A stretch of 15,372 bases of DNA from NCBI GenBank assembly GCA_017987055.1, contig JAGNUJ010000031.1, positions 1-15,372 on the forward strand, read 5' to 3'. The notes under the pieces are model-generated. The model did not search any database. It worked only from the letters and a program-made list of their open reading frames with translations, and had not been told where the DNA came from. Position numbers and translations under genes: made by a program. Positions 7,559 through 14,300 of this stretch are shown one piece after another (within the stretch, counting starts at the first letter, position 1; every line of letters starts with the position of its first letter). This DNA comes from Giesbergeria sp. Its GTDB lineage: Bacteria > Pseudomonadota > Gammaproteobacteria > Burkholderiales > Burkholderiaceae_C.

Positions 7559-7596
7559 CTATATGTATATAGGAATAAAGAAGTGAATTCTTATTC
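7559..7596. promoter_or_regulatory. Two adjacent palindromes between yggX and sbp, possible LysR/CysB operators
   Basis: CTATA-TGTA-TATAG (7559-7572) is a perfect LysR-style palindrome. Directly after it, GAATAAAGAA (7573-7582) and TTCTTATTC (7588-7596) form a near-perfect inverted repeat. A TTGACG that could serve as the sbp -35 follows at 7606-7611, ten bases past the second repeat, so an activator bound here would be correctly placed; a matching -10 is weak. CysB is inferred because the downstream gene binds sulfate. The same DNA lies in the yggX promoter region. Confidence 0.45.
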
Positions 7597-7673
7597 TTTC
7601 TGGTTTTGACGAATGGCTTTCAGAATGCATTGCAGCGGTGATTTGCACCGTTTTTTACATCAGAAAGCTCTCC

Positions 7674-8705
7674 ATGCAACTTCGCCGTCACTTTATCAAG
7701 TTTCCCTTGGCCGCTGCGCTGGCCGCCGGCTTGTCCCTGAACGCATTGCCGTCGTTTGCGCAAAGCGTGACCTTGCTCAATGTGTCTTACGACCCGACGC
7801 GCGAGCTGTATACGCAGTTCAACCAAGCGTTTGCCAAGCACTGGAAGGCCACGGCCGGGCAGGACGTGACGGTGCAGCAGTCGCATGGCGGCTCGGGCAA
7901 GCAGGCGCGCTCGGTGATTGATGGCATCAGCGCCGATGTGGTGACGCTGGGCTTGGCGCCCGATATTGATGCGCTGGTCAAGCACGGCGGTTTGGTCGCC
8001 GCCGACTGGCAACAGCGCTTGGCGCACAACGCCGCGCCCTACACCTCGACCATTATTTTTTTGGTGCGCAAGGGCAATCCCAAGGGCATTAAAGATTGGG
8101 GCGATTTGGTCAAGCCGGGAGTGGCCGTGATTACGCCCAACCCCAAAACCTCGGCTGGGGCGCAGTGGAACTACTTGGCCGCTTGGGAGTTTGGCAAGCG
8201 CCAAGGTGGCAGCAATGGCGGCGAGGCGGGGGCCAAAAGCTTCGTCTCTCGCCTGTATAAAAACGTGCCGGTGCTGGACACGGGCGCACGTGGCTCGACG
8301 GTGACGTTTGCGCAGCGCGCTATGGGCGATGTGCTGCTGGCGTGGGAGAACGAAGCGTTTTTGGTGCTGAAAGAGTTTGGCGCCGACAAATTCGACATCG
8401 TCGTCCCGTCCATCAGCATCTTGGCCGAGCCGGTGGTGGCGGTGGTCGATAAAAACGTCGACAAAAAAGGCACGCGCAAAGTGGCGCAGGCGTATTTGGA
8501 GTATTTGTATTCCGACGAAGGCCAAGACATTGCCGGGCGCAATTTCTACCGCCCCACCAGTGCCAAAGCCCAAGCCAAATACGCGGCGCAGTTTCCCCGG
8601 CTCAAGCTATTCACCATTGAAGAGGCCTTTGGCGGTTGGCGCAATGTGAGTAAAGCGCACTTTGGTGACAACGGATTTTTTGACCAGATATATGACAAAA
8701 AATAA
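7674..8705 (+). CDS. sbp: Sulfate ABC transporter periplasmic substrate-binding protein, 343 aa
   Basis: This is a periplasmic type 2 binding protein of the Sbp/CysP family, which captures sulfate (or thiosulfate) for the CysTWA permease. The mature part starts near [21 protein letters not shown] (residue 30 on) and holds the family blocks [61 protein letters not shown] and [11 protein letters not shown]. The signal peptide begins MQLRRHFIK, which resembles a twin-arginine motif. The ATG at 7674 is preferred over an in-frame GTG at 7638 because it begins the signal peptide. No cysT, cysW or cysA follows; the next genes are metN-metI of a different transporter family, so the membrane partners must be elsewhere. 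Length is normal for the family. Confidence 0.95.
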   Translation: MQLRRHFIKFPLAAALAAGLSLNALPSFAQSVTLLNVSYDPTRELYTQFNQAFAKHWKATAGQDVTVQQSHGGSGKQARSVIDGISADVVTLGLAPDIDALVKHGGLVAADWQQRLAHNAAPYTSTIIFLVRKGNPKGIKDWGDLVKPGVAVITPNPKTSAGAQWNYLAAWEFGKRQGGSNGGEAGAKSFVSRLYKNVPVLDTGARGSTVTFAQRAMGDVLLAWENEAFLVLKEFGADKFDIVVPSISILAEPVVAVVDKNVDKKGTRKVAQAYLEYLYSDEGQDIAGRNFYRPTSAKAQAKYAAQFPRLKLFTIEEAFGGWRNVSKAHFGDNGFFDQIYDKK

Positions 8706-8774
8706 TGCTTCACGGGGCAGCGCTACCCCGCCGCCGTGGCTGCGCATGGTGGTGGTGACGGCCGGCGCTTGGCG

Positions 8775-8790
8775 TTTGGGCATACCCAAA
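8775..8790. promoter_or_regulatory. Perfect palindrome between sbp and metN
   Basis: TTTGGG-CATA-CCCAAA is a perfect 6-bp inverted repeat with a 4-base centre. No T-run follows on either strand, so it is not a terminator; an operator is possible. I know no regulator for this exact sequence. Confidence 0.35.
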
Positions 8791-8867
8791 TCGTCCAGAT
8801 TGCCCGCACTGGCGACGTTGGTGGGAGAGGCGCGGGCAGCACTGCGTCATAATTCAAGCCAAATAAG

Positions 8868-8921
8868 CCTGTAGGCCAATAGATACGTGCGCTAGCAGCT
8901 ATGAAAAACATAGTTTCTAGC
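8868..8921 (+). repeat. Interspersed Comamonadaceae-type repeat, copy A (intergenic)
   Basis: Positions 8868-8902 match 31 of 35 bases of the copy at 13379-13413, sharing the core CGTGCGCTAGCAGCT (8886-8900). The right part forms a nested hairpin: GCTAG (8891-8895) pairs with CTAGC (8917-8921), and CTATG (8899-8903) with CATAG (8909-8913). The repeat may begin earlier, near 8850. It lies between sbp and metN. Confidence 0.75.
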
Positions 8922-8950
8922 CGCGCCCCGTCTGGCGTACAGCGCCCATC

Positions 8951-8979
8951 GGCCTCTTTCGGAGGCCTTTTTCGGTTTT
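8951..8979 (+). terminator. Rho-independent terminator close before metN
   Basis: GGCCTC (8951-8956) and GAGGCC (8962-8967) form a 6-bp stem with loop TTTCG, followed by TTTTTCGGTTTT. It may end the sbp transcript. As it stops only 18 bases before the metN ATG, it leaves no room for a downstream promoter plus ribosome binding site, so it may also act as an attenuator in a metN leader. Confidence 0.85.
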
Positions 8980-8997
8980 CTATCTACCCTCTTTTCC

Positions 8998-10080
8998 ATG
9001 ATTGATATTCGGGGACTTACCCAGACTTTTGCGGGCGCCAATGGCCCGGTCGAGGTGTTGCGCGGCATCGACCTGCAGATTCAGCCCGGCGAGGTGTTCG
9101 GCATCATCGGCAAAAGCGGTGCCGGCAAAAGCTCGCTGGTGCGCGCCATCAACCTGCTCAACCGCCCGACCAGCGGCGCCGTCATCGTCAATGGCCGCGA
9201 TATGACGCAACTGAACGACGCCGATTTGCGTGCCGCGCGGCGCGACATTGGCATGGTGTTTCAGCACTTCAATTTGCTGTCCTCGCGCACGGTGTTTGAC
9301 AACGCCGCCCTGCCGCTGGAGCTGGCCGGGATGCATAAGGACGCGATTCGCCAGCGCATTGAGCCGCTACTGGAGTTGGTCGGCCTGACGGAGCTGGCCG
9401 GGCGCTATCCGGCGCAAATCAGCGGTGGACAAAAGCAGCGCGTCGGCATTGCGCGGGCGTTGGCCAGTCAGCCCAAAGTGTTGCTGTCGGACGAGGCCAC
9501 GTCGGCGCTTGACCCGGAAACCACCCGCTCCATCTTGGCGCTGCTGCGCAAAGTCAACCGCGAGATGGGGCTGACGGTGGTGCTGATTACCCACCAAATG
9601 CAGGTCATCAAAGACGTAGCCGACCGCGTGGCGGTGATTGAGGCCGGGCGGATTGTTGAAATCGGCTCGGTGGTTGAGGTGTTTACCCGCCCGCAGCAGG
9701 CCATCACGAAAAGCCTGATCGACGAAATCGTGCCGCAAGAGCTGCCCGCCAGCGTCTTGGAGCGCGTGCAAGCGCTGACGGCGCAGTTGGCCGCCAACGG
9801 CAACAGCGCCATCAGCGGCGTGACCGGCCAGTTGCTGCGCCTGTCGTATGCGGGTGAGAGTGCTTACCAGCCCATCCTGTCGCACCTGATCCGCGAGTTG
9901 GGGCTGGATTTAAGCATCCTGCACGGGCAGATTGACGAGATTCAGGGGCAAACCTTTGGCTCGCTGGCGCTGTTTGCCAGTGGCGGCGGGGCGCAGTTGC
10001 AAAGCGCCGTGGCTTATTTGCGCGGCCACGGGGTCGAGGTCGAAGTCGTCGCAACGGTGCAGGGAGCCAACCATGTTTGA
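8998..10080 (+). CDS. metN: Methionine ABC transporter ATP-binding protein, 360 aa
   Basis: This is the cytoplasmic ATPase of a methionine-uptake (MUT) family importer. Visible motifs are Walker A GKSGAGKS at 38-45, the Q-loop within [14 protein letters not shown], the signature [14 protein letters not shown] from 142, Walker [13 protein letters not shown] at 161-172 and the H-loop His199. The C-terminal region (about 265-350) is a NIL domain, which in E. coli MetN binds methionine and inhibits transport from inside. The pair MetN-MetI plus NIL domain makes methionine the likely substrate. The ATG at 8998 begins the conserved N-terminal strand, but the 18 bases before it are pyrimidine-rich with no Shine-Dalgarno. 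It overlaps metI by 8 bases. No metQ lies in the window. Confidence 0.95.
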   Translation: MIDIRGLTQTFAGANGPVEVLRGIDLQIQPGEVFGIIGKSGAGKSSLVRAINLLNRPTSGAVIVNGRDMTQLNDADLRAARRDIGMVFQHFNLLSSRTVFDNAALPLELAGMHKDAIRQRIEPLLELVGLTELAGRYPAQISGGQKQRVGIARALASQPKVLLSDEATSALDPETTRSILALLRKVNREMGLTVVLITHQMQVIKDVADRVAVIEAGRIVEIGSVVEVFTRPQQAITKSLIDEIVPQELPASVLERVQALTAQLAANGNSAISGVTGQLLRLSYAGESAYQPILSHLIRELGLDLSILHGQIDEIQGQTFGSLALFASGGGAQLQSAVAYLRGHGVEVEVVATVQGANHV

Positions 10081-10738
10081 GAATTTTTCGGAAATGATGC
10101 TGGAGCTGTTTGCCACCTCGCTGTGGGAGACGGTGGTGATGGTCGGCATCTCGGGCGTGGCCGGCGCGCTGATCGGTGTGCCGCTGGGCGTGTTTTTGCG
10201 CCTGACCGACTACGGCGGCGTGCTAGAAAACGGTCCACTGAATAAGACTGTCGGCTGGATCGTCAATGCGGCGCGGTCAACGCCGTTCATCATCTTGTTG
10301 GTGGCCATCATTCCGCTGACGCGCGCCATTGTTGGCTCGTCGATTGGCACCGCCGCTGCCGTGGTGCCGCTGACCTTGGCGGTGGCACCGTTTATGGCGC
10401 GCTTGGTGGAAACTGCGCTGCGCGAGGTCGATAACGGTCTGGTCGAGGCCGCGCAGTCTATGGGCGCGACCACCAGCCAAATCGTCTGGAAAGTGCTGCT
10501 GCCCGAGGCCATGCCCGGCATCGTCGCCGGCTTGACGATCAGCTTTGTCAGCCTGACCGGCTACTCGGCAATGGCCGGCGCGGTGGGTGGCGGTGGCTTG
10601 GGTGACTTGGGCATTCGCTACGGCTACCAGCGCTTTTTGCCCGATGTGATGCTGGCAGTGGTGGTGATTTTGGTATTTTTTGTCCAAGCGATTCAAAGCG
10701 TCGGCGACTGGGCGGTGCGCCGCTTGAGCCACCGCTGA
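10073..10738 (+). CDS. metI: Methionine ABC transporter permease, 221 aa
   Basis: This is the membrane subunit that pairs with MetN; a dimer forms the channel. It has five hydrophobic segments and the permease EAA motif [20 protein letters not shown] from residue 125, with the conserved glycine at 131, which contacts the ATPase. [21 protein letters not shown] and [26 protein letters not shown] are also typical of MetI. The start ATG at 10073 overlaps the end of metN and has a good ribosome binding site, AGGGAG, at 10061-10066. An upstream in-frame extension to about 9932 exists only as the other frame of metN. Length is normal for the family. A MetQ lipoprotein gene usually follows metI; here cheW does. 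Confidence 0.95.
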   Translation: MFENFSEMMLELFATSLWETVVMVGISGVAGALIGVPLGVFLRLTDYGGVLENGPLNKTVGWIVNAARSTPFIILLVAIIPLTRAIVGSSIGTAAAVVPLTLAVAPFMARLVETALREVDNGLVEAAQSMGATTSQIVWKVLLPEAMPGIVAGLTISFVSLTGYSAMAGAVGGGGLGDLGIRYGYQRFLPDVMLAVVVILVFFVQAIQSVGDWAVRRLSHR

Positions 10739-10831
10739 GGCGTTACTGAGTGTGACAAAAAGAAACGCCAACGCTGGTATCCTTGCCCGCTTAAAGCGGC
10801 TTGAGCCGACGCAAAGAAAGAGAACGACACG

Positions 10832-11359
10832 ATGCAATCCGACCATTCCCCCAGCGCCAGCCCGATGACGACCACCGCCAGCCGAGGCACGGCCAGCAAA
10901 GCGCCGGCGGCCGAGTACCTGACGTTTCAATTGGGCAAGGAAGAGTACGGCATCGATATCTTGAAAGTGCAAGAAATCCGCTCTTACGAGCAACCCACGC
11001 GCATGGCACAGGCACCGGATTTCATCAAAGGCATCATCGATTTGCGCGGGGTGATTGTTCCCATCGTTGACCTGCGCCTCAAGCTGCAATGCGCCAGCGC
11101 CGAGTACACCGCCTTCACCGTGGTCATTATTTTGAACGTGCGCGGCACGGTGATGGGCGTGGTGGTAGATGCGGTGGCCGATGTGGTCGCCCTGACGCAA
11201 GATGCCATCAAACCGGCGCCGCAGTTCCAGTCGCAACTGGACGCGGCGTTTGTCACCGGTATTGCCCGCATGGGCGAGCGGATGCTGATCATGATGGACA
11301 TCGAGTCCTTGCTCGACAGCGCTGAAATGGGCTTGGTGGCGCAAATCGCGCGCCAATAA
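10832..11359 (+). CDS. cheW: Chemotaxis coupling protein CheW, 175 aa
   Basis: CheW is a cytosolic adaptor that links chemoreceptors to the kinase CheA. After an N-terminal tail of about 27 residues rich in Ser, Thr and Ala, the domain runs EYLTFQLGKEEYGIDILKVQEI, then PDFIKGIIDLRGVIVPIVDLRLKL and VVDAVADVVALTQDAIKPAPQF, ending with MLIMMDIESLL. These are standard CheW blocks with the usual IKGIINLRG-like receptor/CheA contact. The first ATG (10832) is chosen as AAAGAAAGAGA stands upstream; ATG at 10865 is possible but has no visible site. No other chemotaxis or flagellar gene is in the window, so it is an isolated copy, perhaps serving one receptor encoded elsewhere. Confidence 0.95.
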   Translation: MQSDHSPSASPMTTTASRGTASKAPAAEYLTFQLGKEEYGIDILKVQEIRSYEQPTRMAQAPDFIKGIIDLRGVIVPIVDLRLKLQCASAEYTAFTVVIILNVRGTVMGVVVDAVADVVALTQDAIKPAPQFQSQLDAAFVTGIARMGERMLIMMDIESLLDSAEMGLVAQIARQ

Positions 11360-11382
11360 ACCGACAACGCGCCTCTTTACCC

Positions 11383-11409
11383 ACCCGGCTGTTGCCGGGT
11401 TTGTCGTTT
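11383..11409 (+). terminator. Probable terminator of cheW
   Basis: ACCCGGC (11383-11389) and GCCGGGT (11394-11400) form a 7-bp stem with loop TGTT, followed by TTGTCGTTT. The tail is interrupted, but the stem is strong, and CGACAA at 11362-11367 can extend the pairing with TTGTCG at 11401-11406. Confidence 0.7.
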
Positions 11410-11420
11410 GGCCTGAGCCA

Positions 11421-11462
11421 TTGCATGGATTACGCGCTTTAATATTCATTTAGAATGAATTT
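11421..11462 (+). promoter_or_regulatory. Predicted nnrS promoter with NsrR-type operator
   Basis: ATTCATT-TAG-AATGAAT (11444-11460) is a perfect 7-bp inverted repeat. Aligned on its centre (11452) it fits the published-type NsrR consensus gATGyATTT-n-AAATrCATc at most positions on both arms. A -35-like TTGCAT (11421-11426) with TATTCA (11443-11448) 16 bases on would place the operator over the -10 and start site, as expected for a repressor released by nitric oxide. The gene downstream, nnrS, is a known NsrR target. NsrR itself is not in the window. Confidence 0.65.
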
Positions 11463-11489
11463 TAAAATCACTCTCCGGTGAACCGTGCC

Positions 11490-12692
11490 ATGAAATCCTC
11501 TGCCCCGCCTCTTTCGTCTGCTCCCGCCGCTGCTGCCGCGCTGAAAGATTGGCCGGTGCTGCGCTTGGGTTTTCGCCCGTTTTACATTGGCACGGCGCTG
11601 GTGGCTGCCATCAGCGTGCCGCTGTGGATTGCGTCTTTTCTCGGCTGGATTGCGCTGGATTTGCCGCTGGCGCCGCTGCTGTGGCACGCGCACGAGATGC
11701 TGTTTGGTTTTGCCGCCGGCGTGATTGCTGGTTTTTTGTTGACCGCTGTCAAAGCATGGACCGGGCTGGCCACGCCACGCGGCACGGCGCTGGGCGCGCT
11801 GTTTGTGCTGTGGGTTGCCGCGCGCATTGCGGCGCTGACGGGGCCTTATGGGGTGTATGCCGCGCTGGATGTGGCGTTGCTGCCGGCAGTGGCGCTGATT
11901 TTGCTGCGCGTCTTACTACAGGCGAAAAACCGCCGCAATCTGCCGCTGATTGGCGTGCTGCTGTTGCTCGGCGCTGCCAATGCGGCGTTCCATTTGAGCG
12001 TGCTGGGCGTGCTCGACATCGCGCCGCTACAACCGCTCTACGCCGGGCTGGCGATGATTGTGATGATCGAATGCGTGATGGCTGGCCGCGTTGTCCCAGC
12101 CTTCACCATGAGCGCCACGCCGGGGCTGCAAATCAAAATTTCCCGCTGGAGTGAGCTGACCACACTGGCCGTCACCGCGCTGGCATTGGCGCTGTGGGTG
12201 CTGCTGGCGCCCAATCCGGTCACGCTGGTGGCCTGCGCGCTGGCGGCGGTGTTGCACGCGGTGCGCTTGGCGCAGTGGAAGCCGTGGGTGACGCTGCAGC
12301 GCCCCATTTTGTGGATCCTGCATCTGTCCTACGCCTGGATGGTGGTCGGCTTTGCACTGCTGGCCTTGGCGCAATTGGGCTGGGTGGCGGTGTCGCCTGC
12401 CATCCACGCGCTGGCGGTCGGCACTACGGGCGGATTGATTATTGGCATGGTCACGCGCACCGCACGCGGCCACACCGGGCGGCCGCTACAGGTGTCGGGT
12501 GCCGAGGTGTTTGCCTACGCGCTGGTGATGGGCGCGGCGGTGCTGCGCGTGTTCACACCAGTCGCCACGCCGCAGTGGTATGCCACGGCGCTGGTGGTGG
12601 CTGCGCTGGCGTGGGCGCTGGCGTTTGTGATTTATTTGCTCAAGTACACGCCGTGGCTGCTGCAAACCCGCGCCGACGGCAAGGACGGTTGA
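11490..12692 (+). CDS. nnrS: NnrS family heme/copper membrane protein, 400 aa
   Basis: NnrS proteins are multi-pass inner-membrane proteins linked to nitric oxide metabolism and resistance to nitrosative stress; reported members bind heme and copper. About twelve hydrophobic segments are visible. Family marks include the N-terminal LRLGFRPFYIGTALVAA, the WHAHEMLFGFAAGVIAGFLLTAV block with His66 and His68, IECVMAGRVVPAFTMSATPG, and AIHALAVGTTGGLIIGMVTRTARGHTGRPL near the end. The frame opens at a GTG at 11478, but the ATG at 11490 is preferred; neither has a clear Shine-Dalgarno. It is followed after 28 bases by a DUF2249 gene on the same strand, a common pairing, and preceded by a probable NsrR operator, which supports induction by nitric oxide. 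Confidence 0.94.
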   Translation: MKSSAPPLSSAPAAAAALKDWPVLRLGFRPFYIGTALVAAISVPLWIASFLGWIALDLPLAPLLWHAHEMLFGFAAGVIAGFLLTAVKAWTGLATPRGTALGALFVLWVAARIAALTGPYGVYAALDVALLPAVALILLRVLLQAKNRRNLPLIGVLLLLGAANAAFHLSVLGVLDIAPLQPLYAGLAMIVMIECVMAGRVVPAFTMSATPGLQIKISRWSELTTLAVTALALALWVLLAPNPVTLVACALAAVLHAVRLAQWKPWVTLQRPILWILHLSYAWMVVGFALLALAQLGWVAVSPAIHALAVGTTGGLIIGMVTRTARGHTGRPLQVSGAEVFAYALVMGAAVLRVFTPVATPQWYATALVVAALAWALAFVIYLLKYTPWLLQTRADGKDG

Positions 12693-12720
12693 TTTTCTCT
12701 CTCCCTTTAGAAAGGTTTTT

Positions 12721-13014
12721 ATGAGCACCACCACTACCACCACTGCCATCGTCGAGATTGACGTGCGCCAAATCCCGCCGCCGCAGCGCCACTCAAGCAT
12801 TTTTGGCAGTTTTGATGATTTGCTGCCCGGCCAAGCGCTGCAAATCCTGAACGACCACGACCCGCAGCCGCTGCGCCGCCAGCTCGAATCGCGCTCGCCG
12901 GGGCAGTTTCAGTGGGCGTATTTGGAGCAAGGCCCCGCCCAGTGGCGCGTGCTGGTCAGCAAGCTGGAAAAGCCCGAGTCCAGCGGCTCGTGCTGCGGCG
13001 CTTGTGGCGGCTGA
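12721..13014 (+). CDS. DUF2249 domain protein, 97 aa
   Basis: This small soluble protein carries the DUF2249 pattern: EIDVRQIPPPQRHSSIFGSF, LLPGQALQILNDHDPQPLRRQL, then PGQFQWAYLEQGPAQWRVLVSK. DUF2249 genes are often found beside nnrS, hemerythrin and denitrification genes, and a role in handling nitric oxide or redox metal centres is suspected but not proven. The C-terminal tail SCCGACGG has three cysteines spaced CC-x-x-C, which might bind a metal or form a disulfide. The N-terminus starts with a run of threonines. A ribosome binding site AGAAAGG (12709-12715) precedes the ATG. It is the second gene of the nnrS unit. Confidence 0.9.
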   Translation: MSTTTTTTAIVEIDVRQIPPPQRHSSIFGSFDDLLPGQALQILNDHDPQPLRRQLESRSPGQFQWAYLEQGPAQWRVLVSKLEKPESSGSCCGACGG

Positions 13015-13017
13015 TTT

Positions 13018-13043
13018 AGCGGCTCGGTCTCTTTAGACCCGCT
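13018..13043. terminator. Weak hairpin at the convergent end of DUF2249 and GNAT genes
   Basis: GGTCT (13026-13030) pairs with AGACC (13035-13039) around CTTT, extended by AGCG (13018-13021) with CGCT (13040-13043) across a four-base bulge. It lies between the two convergent stops and contains the GNAT stop codon. No T-run follows on either strand, so intrinsic termination is uncertain. Confidence 0.35.
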
Positions 13044-14286
13044 TAAAAGGGCTGCGCGATTGCAGCGCGCCCATGTACTGCGCCACGCCTTGGCCTTCGA
13101 GCGCCAAAAATCGATCGACCGCATCCGCAAACGCTGGATGCGCCAGCCAATGCGCGCTGCTGGCCTGCACCGGCAGCAAGGCGCGCGCCATTTTGTGTTC
13201 GCCTTGCGCGCCGCCTTCAAAGCGCTGCACGCCGTGCTCAATGCACCACTGCAGCGGCTGGTAGTAGCAGGCCTCAAAGTGCAGGCAATCGACCCGCTCC
13301 AGCGCGCCCCAATAGCGGCCATAGGCGGTTATTGGCGCTAAATCAGCGTTTACATCCTCGTTTTTTAGGTCATTTTGGCCTGCAGCCCAATGGATACGTG
13401 CGCTAGTAGCTATCAAAATAGCAGCGATAGCGCGGCCCGCGCGCTCGGCAATGAACAGCAGCCAATGCTCGGGCATAGCGCTTTGCATCTGCGCAAAGAA
13501 ATCGCGCGTTAGATACGGCGCGTTGCCGTGCTCCAAATAAGTGCGCTCGTAGCAGCGGTAGAAAAAATCCCAATCAGCCTGCGTGATGTCGCTGCCCAGC
13601 GCCCAGCGAAAGCTCACGCCCGCATCGGCAACGCGGCGGCGTTCTTGGCGGATTTTTTTGCGCTTCTCTTGGTTCAGGCTGCCTAGGAATGCGTCGAAAT
13701 CAGTGTATTGAGCGTTGTTCCAGTGGAATTGCACTGTGTGGCGCAGCATCAGCCCGGCGCTGGCGCAGGCGGCTATGTCCTCATCGCTGCCAAACAGCAG
13801 GTGCAGCGATGACACGCCCGCGCCCTCGCACCACGTGCGCAGCGCCTGCACCAAAGCGGCGCGCGCCGGTGCATCGCGCGCCATCAAGCGCGTGCCGGGC
13901 ACCGGGGTAAACGGCACGGCCACCAGCGCTTTGGGGTAGTAGTCCAAGCCGTGCTCGGCATAAGCGCGCGCCCATGCCCAGTCAAAGACGTACTCGCCAT
14001 ACGAATGGTCTTTCAGGTACAGCGGGCAGGCGGCAATCAGCGCCCCGCCCTGCCACAGCGTGACGGCGTGCAGCGTCCAGCCGGTGTCGGGCGTGGCGCT
14101 ACCACTGCGCTCGAGCGCAGTCAAATACTCGTGGCGCATAAACGGCGTCGGCTGCGACTGGCAGGCCAGCAAACTGTTCCAAGCCTGCGCATCAACGCCC
14201 AGCAAGGAAGCGAAGACGCGGGTGATAATTGCGCCCTCAGCCACGTGCCGCTCCTGCAATGCCCCGTTGGCAAGGTGCTGCTCCAT
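13033..14286 (-). CDS. GNAT/FemAB-like N-acyltransferase (peptidoglycan-biosynthesis-like family), 417 aa, with in-frame repeat insertion
   Basis: This belongs to the family often annotated GNAT family N-acetyltransferase or COG3146. Marks are PFMRHEYLTALERSG near the start, HSYGEYVFDWAWARAYAEHGLDYYPK in two adjoining parts, FHWNN..YTDFDAFLGSLNQEKRKKIRQERR, and the C-terminal YGRYWGALERV, LHFEACYYQPLQWCIEHG and FEGGAQGEHKMARALLPV. The substrate is not established. Residues about 285-312 (AAILIATSARIHWAAG and what follows) are encoded by the interspersed repeat read antisense, and lengthen the link between the IAA strand and YGRYWG compared with what I remember of homologues. The frame opens at a GTG (14305-14307); ATG at 14284-14286 is preferred. 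Its start faces nadE only 14 bases away. Confidence 0.85.
   Translation of the reverse strand: MEQHLANGALQERHVAEGAIITRVFASLLGVDAQAWNSLLACQSQPTPFMRHEYLTALERSGSATPDTGWTLHAVTLWQGGALIAACPLYLKDHSYGEYVFDWAWARAYAEHGLDYYPKALVAVPFTPVPGTRLMARDAPARAALVQALRTWCEGAGVSSLHLLFGSDEDIAACASAGLMLRHTVQFHWNNAQYTDFDAFLGSLNQEKRKKIRQERRRVADAGVSFRWALGSDITQADWDFFYRCYERTYLEHGNAPYLTRDFFAQMQSAMPEHWLLFIAERAGRAIAAILIATSARIHWAAGQNDLKNEDVNADLAPITAYGRYWGALERVDCLHFEACYYQPLQWCIEHGVQRFEGGAQGEHKMARALLPVQASSAHWLAHPAFADAVDRFLALEGQGVAQYMGALQSRSPFKRV
13371..13422 (+). repeat. Interspersed repeat, copy B (inside the GNAT gene)
   Basis: Positions 13379-13413 match copy A at 31 of 35 bases, with core CGTGCGCTAGTAGCT (13397-13411). GCTAT (13409-13413) pairs with ATAGC (13418-13422). 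The repeat runs on the plus strand, opposite to the gene, and is open in the gene's frame, so it is translated as an extra segment rather than breaking the gene. Confidence 0.8.
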
Positions 14287-14300
14287 CCGGTTTCCAATCC

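Larger units (their letters stand above)
8706..8997. other. Gene-poor stretch between sbp and metN
   Basis: I see no convincing gene in these 292 bases; the short open frames on both strands resemble nothing I know. It holds, in order, a GC-rich hairpin-forming part just after the sbp stop, a perfect palindrome (8775-8790), a -10-like CATAAT (8848-8853, five of six matches, no good -35), a copy of the interspersed repeat with its hairpin (8868-8921) and a terminator (8951-8979). It ends 18 bases later at metN with no visible Shine-Dalgarno. It could be the sbp trailer plus a promoter and leader for metN. Confidence 0.6.

Noticed and set aside
7620..8573. Minus-strand open frame (317 codons) opposite sbp
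   Set aside because: It lies antisense to a well-supported sulfate-binding protein and has low-complexity His/Arg/Gln composition.
8723..8911. Short minus-strand open frame (62 codons) in the sbp-metN gap
   Set aside because: No family resemblance, no ribosome binding site, and it runs through the interspersed repeat.
10739..10769. GGCGTT/AACGCC hairpin after metI
   Set aside because: The loop is 19 bases and no T-run follows, so it is not called as a terminator; nearby CCGCTT-A-AAGCGG is also without a T-run.
10791..10815. FliA (sigma-28)-like promoter before cheW
   Set aside because: TAAAG and GCCGACGC are present, but only about 9 bases separate TAAA from GCCG, where about 15 are needed.
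10277..11449. Long minus-strand open frame (390 codons) opposite metI and cheW
   Set aside because: It is rich in His, Arg, Gln and Ala with no recognisable motif, and is the antisense shadow of two clear genes in GC-rich DNA.
12704..12720. Small hairpin CCTTT-AG-AAAGG plus TTTTT before the DUF2249 gene
   Set aside because: The 2-base loop is too small for a terminator; AGAAAGG is better read as the ribosome binding site.
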